From the NCBI GenBank assembly GCA_947579605.1, contig OX388317.1, positions 26,431,384 through 26,495,383 on the forward strand: a DNA stretch of 64,000 nucleotides, written 5' to 3'. The stretch is from Athripsodes cinereus. Taxonomy: Eukaryota; Arthropoda; Insecta; Trichoptera; Leptoceridae. Both the position numbers and the translations under genes were made by a program. This document shows positions 56,029 through 64,000 of the stretch, in pieces. Numbering within the stretch: position 1 is the stretch's first letter; the number at the start of each line of letters is the position of its first letter. The notes beneath the pieces are model-generated. The model ran no database searches. It saw only the letters and a program-made list of their open reading frames with translations, and was not told the origin of the DNA.

Positions 56029-59000
56029 CTGTACATACACAAAATACATTCCCACTCATTCACTTACTCACACAGATAGGTACATCCCACAAGTAATACA
56101 CTATAATATATATTATACTATAATTACAGTATAGTAGATCACTCACAGGAGAATGGACACAGACACACTCACAGAGGAGATACCACATGCACACCACATA
56201 CGCACTGACTCGTGAGGAGAACAAGAGGTGTGCTTGCGCTATGATCGTATACGTCTATGCTCACTAACGCACATATACACACACACAGCTTTGAAGATAA
56301 GTAAACCTAGAAAGATATGTACGAGACCAGCACTCCCTGAGCATAAGTGTTCACACATGGGACCACATCTTACTTGACATATACAGCCCTTTACTATTAG
56401 TATTCAACAGTCAGACTACATAGCAATGTGTGAACAATATCAGTTATAAAATTCATATCTATTAGCAGGTTACATACAAAATAAACTATTCAAACAAGGA
56501 GCACGGTACTAGCGTGATGCCAGACAGAGCAGTGTGTGCGCACGAGTAGACCTTCAGCGCTGTGTGCGTGATGTGCGAATGTAGCTATATAGATATTATA
56601 GGTAGGTAGGTAGGTGTGTATTGTTTGTAGTACCTTTGCCACGCATGCCCCCGCTGCGAGCTCCGTAGCCTCCCTCATACCCTCCGTAGCCACCGCAGTC
56701 TGCTCACCAGACACCAAACACACACCAGCTCATATTACACATTGCAACAGCAACTTACTGTATATCATTCAGATTATATATTCCATATATATTTATGATA
56801 TCTACTCTAACTACGTCTATTTTATCATGTATACGTGCGACACATCACATTGCATCTCTGCCTCAAATCTCCAATAATCAGTCCATTCCGCAATGATTTC
56901 ATATGCAGCCCTTGCACATTACTTTTCCATTGATTACATTACAGGAATGGACTGTATTGTTGGTGCCTGCACCACCTTGGCCTCTGTTAGCCAGTGATGG
57001 CAGTTCAGGTTTGTTTGGTGTTTGGATATATGATTGGATGGATGATTGGAAACAGGGTAATGATATATATGGTAAACACATTGAGAATATACCATGGTAA
57101 GAAATGCTTTATTCAAAAGCTCAATATTTCACAATGTATCTTCCATATACAAGTTACCCAATTTCCCAAATGTAGCACTGTCATATTATATATATATATA
57201 CATCACCACTATGTGTGTGTTTATGTCTCTATGCCCACCACGTTAAGAGGGTTATATTATTATTCTATATGCGTTATTACTATTATTATTATTAAAAGTG
57301 CAAATGTATTATTTACATGACACAACAGAAAAGAGATATAAAGTGAATGAGAGAAAGAGAAGAAAACTATACAGCAGACATAGCAGCAGTATTTGTAAAG
57401 ATATATAAATATATGTAAAGATAAATATATATATAAATGCAGTATTGCACATACAAATATATATATATAATTATATAATACATTAATTTCATTAAAATAA
57501 AGATGGATGTACAACAGTGCTACAGATGCCAAACCAAGTATTACAAACATATCGACTAAATATAATATATACAGAGTAAATATAATCTTATGCATGTATA
57601 TGAAAGTTACAACACAATCACAACAACGCACCAGCCAATCCTTCCTCGGGCAGCCAATCCTCACTTCACCACCCCTCCCATCACACTTAGAGGTGTGTCG
57701 CTGTCACTGTCACTGTGCACATGGGTGGCGTCATTTTATGTTATGTATGTATGTCATATATATGTATGTATGTCATATATATGTATGTATGTCATATATA
57801 TGTATATATGTATATGTAGTATGTAAGGTTATGTGAGTTAGTATTGTATGTATGCATATCTATATACGTATAATATATATATAAACGTGGGTGTGTGTTC
57901 GTTTTGTGTTGCAAACCAACAGATTGTCGGTGTGGTTGTGGACACCACGCACACTGCATGTATCAATAGCATTGCGAATGTTCTGTGTATATACATCACA
58001 AAAAAACATCCAAAAAATAAATAATTATCTCTTAACCTCTTATACTTATAGATAGCTCTATTTGTGTATATATATATTTAGTATGTATACACAATAAGTC
58101 CATATTATACATATCACTTAGTATGTATATATGTGTATGTACACAAGAGTGTGTGTAAGGTGTATATAAATATTGTAGTATGTATATATTATGTATCACA
58201 TAATCAAAGGACAGCAATAGTGCTCTGCCCCTCCTAGTCACTGAATACATAATACATATATGCAGTATGTACGTGTAATGTAATGTAGTTTGTGTGTGTG
58301 TGTGTTTGTTATATGGTAGATGTCATATGGTATGGTATATTATATTATATGTTACAGTGAGTTTTGATACTAATTATTATAGTGAGAGTTGGCCCCCGAG
58401 TTGTGATGTTGTTGTTGTTGTTGTTGCTGGTGGTGGTTGTTGTGGTGCTGCTGATGGTTGTTGTATTGCCCCCCCTGCTTATTGTAGTATTGTTTGTTAC
58501 CATAGTTGCCGTATCCTGTGTAGTCGTATCCTCCATAGCCCCCATATCCCGTGCCATAGTAGTCATACCCCCCGGTGTATCCGTCATAGCCCCCACCGTA
58601 ACCCCCCTGGCCGTAGCCTCCGTATCCTCCATAACCACCCTGGCCTCCGCCCCATCCCCCCTGTCCACCATAACCACCTCCGCGTCCTCCTCTGCCACCA
58701 CGACCTCCACGTCCCCCCCTGCCTACTCCCCTACCGCCCATACCCCCAGGACCGTCTGGTTTAGGTGTAGCCTTTTTGACATCAACCTGAGAAAGAAGAA
58801 CAACTATTAGTTCCCTTCAAGTACAATCAATATATTGCATATATAAATAATATTATAATGTTGTCACAGTCAGACATGACAACAGTGTATCTAACAAGTG
58901 GTGGGCGCCCCAATGGGTTCAGCTATTACTAGCGTTGGGACGGTGCCCCCACCTTCAGACACGATGCCATCACTCATCACACTGCACTCTCTTACATATG

Positions 59001-61416
59001 TAATACATGGATTACACAAGTTAATATGTCTCACCTCCTTGCCGGAGATTGTCTGTTTGGGTGTCTTGAGCAGCTCATTGACTACTTGTTCAGACTCGAA
59101 TGTAATGAAGCAGAATCCCTTCCTCTGGTTCTTTGTTTTGTCAAATGGCATCTCAACCTCCACAATCTGAAACAAGGGATGATGTGTATAAATAACAAGT
59201 TTATTATGATGACATACATAGCTGCATATCCATTGCTTGACAGATGTGCATATATTGATTTCAGGTAAATGTTGGTGTGTACTCACATTACCATACTGTG
59301 CAAAGTATGTCTTGATGTCATCATCTGAGATCTCATTGCTGAGGCCTCCCACGAAGATCTTCCCGCACCTGGCCTTAGCCTTCTTGGGGTCCACCTTCTT
59401 GTTGTTGATAGTGTGGTCGCCAGCGGCCATCACCTTGTCAATGGACTCTGAATTTTTGAAGACAATGAAGGCGAACCCTCTCGACCTTCCAGTATTGGGG
59501 TCTGTCTTGACATTGATGCTGTCAATTTCGCCATATGTTCCAAAGTGATCCCTGAGTTCCTCTAAAACAACAAAGTGCACAGTGTTCAGTTTCGTCAGTT
59601 AACACGTGTACAGGCACAGAGTAGTGACTGACATCATCAGAGGTTTGGTATGGGTATCTTCAACACTACTCAGTAGCAGAACTGGATGTTAATATCATCA
59701 TGTCAGTCAGTCTCTATATTATCAACAGTGTCACATACTCCGCAGAGTGTAATAGAGATATATGCATGTATACTTACTATCTGTTGTTTCCCAGCTGAGT
59801 CCTCCCACAAAGAGTTTTCTGTAAAAGCAGACAATATGCATTAGTCAAGAATTGAGGGTGAGATGTGAAGAGCCGAAGCTACAACTTGTACAGTTACGTT
59901 ATATTATTACGCAGTACTTTGTCATTACACTTTACAATTTACATTTATATTATTCATTATATGTATATATGCTGTACGTAAATAGATAAGATATATTATA
60001 TATAAAGTAAATATATTATAATTAAACAATAAATTATAATCTAAGAGAGAGAGAGAATGAATGAATGGTTTCAGCAACAAACAAAGCACTGCAGCAAATC
60101 TATAGAGAATGCCTCATCAAATGGAAGGAAACCTGCAAAAGTATTCAATATTCATCTGGAAATGCTTAATAAAGAAATCAATTAATTTCAAATAGAGACT
60201 AAAGTACAAGTATACAGAGTAAGAGTATGTTTGTAATCAAATATTTATAACAATCTAGCGGAGCAGGGTGAACTGACATTACAATACTGTAACAGCCCTC
60301 ACTCCGCATGTATATGCTTATATAGTGACAGAGGCTTAGGCTGTACATATGTGATCAAGTATGTAGTTCACAACACACACACACAAGTGTCTTTAATCAA
60401 AGTTTAGTGTTAACAACTAAAGAACCCTCGTGGATGTGATAAATACCATGGAGTAGTCCTGAGCTGCCGAGCTGCTCCAGGTGCGGCCACACAACCTGCA
60501 GACAGACACCCAACGTTATTCTCTCTGCACACTCTCAACACAACCTAAACAAGCAAACGCGATATACCCCCCACCCCCAACTATTATACCTTTGACAAAC
60601 TTATACCCTCTCTCTCAATGTATTGCATTACTTAAGTAGGTTAGCTATATTACATCTTTACATTAGCAAAACAACAATCAATCAAACGGAACCCAAAAAA
60701 TCTGAAAAATAAAATGAAATTTCTTCCAATTTTGACAAGCCGATACTCTGGAAATGCCCCCAATTTGGAGAAAGTTTACAGTTAACTCGACCCATCTCGA
60801 CACTTAGTACAAGGTTTTGGTAAATAATATCCACTCTAAACATGTAATAAAGAAAATCAATAAAGACGCTACCGGAGACAAGCGCGAAACAAGGACGCCA
60901 TTTTACACACGCCTCACCTTACTCGGCTTAAATTAGGTAGGTACTTAACATTACAATACAATATTATTAAGCATCTGAAATATCAAACTACACATAAATA
61001 TTAATCCTAAAAGTACAACAGCATGCGAATATATCAATTATAATAAATTTAATGTTATCAGCAATGAGATGTATTTAGATTAACAATTATCTACATTAGA
61101 CACGGCCGGCGTCACCCGCCATAGCGGTGTCCGGCGGGTCCAGAACATATCATTTCTTCAATTAAACAAAAAAAATACATATAAATGTACATTACACTTT
61201 ACATATATTGCAAAAAAGTAGCAAAGATAGATTCTAGATGAGTTAAAATATTTTGTAGAACAAAGGTAAGGCAATGGCACCAACATACCTGTCGTCATCC
61301 CTGCCGGGCGCCTCAGCGCTTCCGTTATCCTGAAGGTCTGATGATCCGTTTTCTGTTGTTCCGTTCATTATTTGATCTTCTTTAACGTCTTGTGTAAAGT
61401 TATCACCGTTTCCCAT
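55955..61416 (-). CDS. sqd: squid hnRNP, isoform with PY-NLS tail
   Basis: Alternative form: exons 61289-61416, 59778-59818, 59287-59561 and 59035-59166, then 58501-58786 (using an internal donor GTAACA inside the last long exon), 56634-56699 and 55955-56028 (stop TGA 55955-55957). All phases agree: the internal donor leaves one base, the 66-nt exon keeps the phase, and the last exon supplies two bases. The product has 333 residues. It replaces the Gln/His/Asn end by YGGYEGGYGARSGGMRGK and a tail GGRVNQRHQPY. That ending resembles the C-terminal PY nuclear-import signal of hnRNP D-type proteins. The splice model is inferred from sequence only. Confidence 0.6.
56634..56699 (-). CDS. sqd: squid alternative 66-nt exon
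   Basis: Acceptor GGTGAGCAG, donor GTACTA. Encodes CGGYGGYEGGYGARSGGMRG in phase 1, the same Gly/Tyr/Arg style as the squid tail. Confidence 0.65.
57743..57805. repeat. 19-bp tandem repeat in squid intron/3' UTR
   Basis: Three units of ATGTATGTATGTCATATAT, grading into TATG simple sequence on the right. Confidence 0.7.
58370..58786 (-). CDS. sqd: squid glycine-rich terminal exon
   Basis: 139 codons including the stop. RGG repeats, then GYGG repeats, then YNNHQQHHNNHHQQQQ-type low complexity. An internal donor at 58500/58501 (TATG, then GTAACA) allows the alternative end. Confidence 0.88.
   Translation of the reverse strand, partial: VDVKKATPKPDGPGGMGGRGVGRGGRGGRGGRGGRGGGYGGQGGWGGGQGGYGGYGGYGQGGYGGGYDGYTGGYDYYGTGYGGYGGYDYTGYGNYGNKQYYNKQGGQYNNHQQHHNNHHQQQQQQQHHNSGANSHYNN
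58370..61416 (-). CDS. sqd: squid hnRNP, five-exon form
   Basis: Exons 61289-61416, 59778-59818, 59287-59561, 59035-59166 and 58370-58786 give 330 residues (start MGNGDNFTQDVKEDQ, stop TAG 58370-58372). Residues 1-43 are an acidic, polar N-terminus. RRM1 spans about 44-117 (RNP2 LFVGGL 45-50, RNP1 RGFAFIVF 84-91). RRM2 spans about 124-192 (RNP2 IFVGGL 125-130, RNP1 KGFCFITF 164-171). After VDVKKATPKPDGPGG comes an RGG/GYGG-rich tail ending in Gln, His and Asn runs. Squid binds mRNA and, in Drosophila, helps localise and regulate transcripts such as gurken. RNP residues are intact, so the protein should bind RNA. Start choice: the first ATG in frame. Length fits the family. Confidence 0.9.
59035..59166 (-). 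CDS. sqd: squid exon, RRM2 core
   Basis: 44 codons from IVEVEMPFDKTKNQRKGF to TPKQTISGKE; donor GTGAGA. Confidence 0.9.
59287..59561 (-). CDS. sqd: squid exon, RRM1 to start of RRM2
   Basis: Encodes KELRDHFGTYGEIDSINV through IFVGGLSNEISDDDIK to AQYGN; phase 0 at donor GTGAGT. Confidence 0.9.
59778..59818 (-). CDS. sqd: squid 41-nt exon
   Basis: Micro-exon encoding KLFVGGLSWETTD, the RNP2 of RRM1; donor GTAAGT. Confidence 0.88.
60447..60495 (-). other. Possible cassette exon in squid intron 1
   Basis: On the minus strand TGTCTGCAG precedes 49 open bases (LCGRTWSSSAAQDYSM) and a GTATTT donor. The block is much GC-richer than the intron. At 49 nt it would shift the frame if included, so it would act as a poison exon or belong to another transcript start. 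Confidence 0.25.
61289..61416 (-). CDS. sqd: squid exon 1 (coding part)
   Basis: Encodes the acidic N-terminus ending EAPGRDDD plus two bases; donor GTATGT. A longer in-frame reading to 61440 would need a non-ATG start. Confidence 0.85.
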
Positions 61417-61640
61417 AACTTGCACTCGGCTCTTTGCCAAAAATTGTATGCAATCTATTATTCCAATAGATTACACGCACACTACCGCTCTCTGCAAACG
61501 TCCAAAGAAGAAGAACGGTTGCCGGAAAGACGCGACCGTGTTTAGTACGTCGTAGATGGCGCTAAACTATACCCACCAATCACAAAGCTGCATTCTCCCT
61601 CCCTCTGACTCACTTCCTTTTATTCATTTAACGAACAAAT
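61417..61640 (-). promoter_or_regulatory. squid 5' UTR and likely promoter
   Basis: GC- and CpG-richer than its surroundings (TTGCCGGAAAGACGCGACCG, CGTCGTAGATGGCGC), with CCAAT motifs (61465 region and CACCAATCAC at about 61575). No TATA box is evident, as usual for housekeeping promoters. The start site is not fixed. Confidence 0.35.
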
Positions 61641-62044
61641 TTGCGATGTGAGATAGAAATATACGAGTGTCATAAGAAAAAGTAAATAAGATATATATAA
61701 ATACTGTTCGTAAATACACCAACTTTGTAATCGAGCTGCCATTAGAAGCATATTATTTTAGTACTAGATTCAACTATTTTTATAAAGCCTAATTCAGACA
61801 AACGGAAGAAATATAATTTACATCATTATTTTGTTTCATCAAAGAAGTTACAAATTGCGTTTAAACAATCTTGTAGTATTAAAGTCGTTCGTAGTCCAAT
61901 TTTGAACAAATTGTTTTCAAAAAAATTGCAAGAAACTCTTAACATAAAAATTACATTGTAAATAAATATCAATAAAATAATGAAAAATATTCAACCACTT
62001 AATATATTTTTAAAGATTGATGAAAAAAAAAACAAAAATGCTAA
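61641..62044. other. AT-rich spacer upstream of squid
   Basis: No gene recognised. Confidence 0.4.
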
Positions 62045-62210
62045 TGAGTGACCATCTGGATATCTACAATTGCCAGGGATCTGGAGGAGGCAAAGTTGCG
62101 TGCGGAAGATGCAGGGGACCGAAAAACTTGGAAGATGAGGACTAGGAGAGTCGACCCCAAGTAAATGGGATAAAGGCGAGGACGAAGATGAAGAAGAAGC
62201 TAATGAGAAT
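62045..62210 (+). pseudogene. LINE 3' end scrap
   Basis: Reads TIARDLEEAKLRAEDAGDRK, TWKMRTRRVDPK, stop, then a GAAGATGAAGAAGAA-like tail: the end of an RTE-like ORF plus its 3' repeat. Confidence 0.5.
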
Positions 62211-62589
62211 ATCAGTGGCTATTTATTGTTTTATTTATATATTATAGTTAAGTTAATTAGTTACTGATTGAAGAGAGGGAGTAATTGTGATTGTGTTTGT
62301 TATTTTGATACCTATAGTTTAGAATAAATATTTGTTTGTCTTGCATCCCCTTATACCAGCAATACTATTGCTGTTTGGGGATTTCAAGTTTTTATTGGTG
62401 AATTTATATGTATGTTTCAATTATTCAGAATGTATATATTAACTTTTAATAAAATTCTTTAATCTAATAAAAAACACACACTTAATATCTTTTTTCCATG
62501 GATACATCAGTTTAAACAATAAATAATGTAATAATACAATTATTGATTTACATCGCCAATTATATAATTATTATATTGGATGATTTATT
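62211..62589. other. AT-rich spacer
   Basis: Nothing recognised. Confidence 0.4.
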
Positions 62590-64000
62590 CGGCGCCGTTT
62601 AATGGAGTATCCATCTCAAGGGCGCGGGAAACTATGTTGGAAGAGCGAAGTCTTCAGCTTGCTCCTGAACGTTGTAATCGGCTGGTTTTTACGGAGGTCC
62701 TCGGGGAGTCGGTTCCAAATGACGGGTCCTGCGACGCCAAAAGCCCTATCATAGAAGCAGGACTTGTTTGCTCTGTTATTTTCGTCCAGCATGTTGGTGG
62801 ATGTCTTAGCTGAGCGTAGAGGTCTACTTGCAGGTGTTTTGAGAACACAGAGTTCAGAAAGTGACTGAGGTGCCATTTTGTTCAAAGCTTTGTAGACTAT
62901 AAGGCACAGTTTGTATTGGACCCTTTCACCTACTCTTAACCAGTGTAACTTTTCCAGCAAAGGTGTGATGTGGCAACCCTTATCTTCGCGGAAAATAAGC
63001 CTCGCAGCGCTATTGAATGCCATTTGTAGACGATTCAGTTGAATTTGCGGCAGTCCTACATTTAGTATATTGCAGTAGTCAAGTCTAGAGACCACAAAAG
63101 CAGAGATTAATGTTTTTATGCTATCAGGAGTGAGGTTTTTCGACACGGAGCGTATTTCGCGGATGTGGTAAAATGCGGAGCTCACCGTCTTTGAGATTTG
63201 GGACTCCATAGACAGTGCGCTATCGATTAGTGCCCCAAGTATCGAGACTTTACTGGACGGTAGAATATCCGTGTCGGCTATCGAGATGGGATCTATATCC
63301 AAGAGATGTTGTCGGCCAGGTGATGCGACCCATAAGAATTCCGTTTTAGCTGGATTCAACTTCAGACGTATCTTTGCCATTAGATTAGATAAGTTTGTGT
63401 ACATTCTGCGGTCCGAGCCTTGAGATAATTTTTCTGATCAGGTTTGCAAAAACCGATCAAAATTCTGTCATCCGCGTAAGCATAGCTACGAAAGTCTGTT
63501 TTTTCTAGCATACTGTCGATATATCCAATGTAGAGGGTGAACAGAATTGGACCCAGGACAGAACCCTGAGGTACTCCCTAAGTAACTGTTGATTCACAAG
63601 TTCTGCTTTGACTCGCTTTTAGTGACCAGTTTCTCGCGGTCAGGTAGGATCGAAGCCATCCCAGTGCACTTCCACAAAGACCATACTCAACTTCCAGACA
63701 GGTCAGGAGTATGCTGTGGTCAACGGTGTCAAACGCCGCACTCATGTCAAGAATTGTTACAAGAACTATGTCTCCATGAGCCACGCCCCCTATCAGGTCC
63801 GAGACAAGACTCGTGAGGGCAGTTTCAGTAGAGTGATGCTTCCTGTAGGCGAATTTATTGATGTTTCTGATGTAGAACGTTGTTCTCAAGATAGGTTGTT
63901 AGTTGAGATGCGACCACGCGTTCGAGTATTTTTGACAGGAAAGGTAAGTTGGAGATAGGTCTGTAGTTACAGGGATCGTTGGTGTCTAATGTGCTCTTTT
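62590..64000 (-). pseudogene. CR1/Jockey-type LINE reverse transcriptase, runs off window
   Basis: From the window edge the minus strand encodes [73 protein letters not shown] and SYAYADDRILIGF (catalytic YADD). Then, in a clean 262-codon frame (62616-63404), it reads KLNPAKTEFLWVASP, SRLDYCNILNVGLPQ, MAFNSAARLIFREDKGCH, LHWLRVGERVQYKL and FGVAGPVIWNRLPEDLRKN. The motif set is CR1/L2/Jockey-like. Frame breaks near 63890, 63590 and 63420 make it inactive. The endonuclease half is outside the window. Confidence 0.8.

Noticed and set aside
58294..58810. Plus-strand frames of about 150 codons rich in Val, Pro and His.
   Set aside because: They are shadows of the squid glycine-rich exon.

Overview
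This window looks like nuclear DNA of a moth or butterfly (Lepidoptera). It is AT-rich, its genes are split by introns with GT/AG borders, and it holds RTE-type LINEs, RTE-tailed SINEs, tRNA-derived SINEs, MITEs and a Penelope-like element. The only host gene that can be named firmly is the hnRNP gene squid. The species cannot be fixed from the sequence alone.

Layout. 1-17 kb: no firm host gene; a patchwork of LINE tails, SINEs and fold-back MITEs, with one weak candidate terminal exon at 4.2 kb. 17.0-32.5 kb, + strand: a 13-exon gene for a protein of about 700 residues with many degenerate EF-hands (EFCAB6-like); its first exon was not found. Its introns hold SINEs, LINE tails and a 29-bp minisatellite. 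34.25-36.1 kb, + strand: a compact two-exon gene for a secreted protein with two peritrophin-A chitin-binding domains, with a TATA box and an initiator. 36.1-54 kb: dense transposon territory. It contains a Penelope-like GIY-YIG fragment between inverted arms that carry hammerhead-ribozyme-like motifs; a TTAA-flanked MITE; a near-complete RTE element (42056-45217, 15-bp target duplication) inside a transposase-like gene that also took a 212-bp snap-back insert; a hAT-like pseudogene split by another RTE; and a further RTE-like LINE. 55.9-61.5 kb, - strand: squid, with five coding exons plus two alternative 3' exons. 62.6 kb to the end, - strand: a CR1/Jockey-type LINE running off the window.

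The three host genes look unrelated. Squid is a nuclear/cytoplasmic RNA-binding protein with two RRMs and a glycine-rich tail. The peritrophin-like protein is predicted to be secreted and to bind chitin. The EF-hand protein most resembles ciliary or sperm EFCAB6-type proteins, but that is inference. The most interesting material is in the transposons: hammerhead-like motifs in the Penelope arms, template-switch or snap-back palindromes at insertion junctions, two nested-insertion histories that can be read base by base, and non-autonomous elements that borrow RTE ends.
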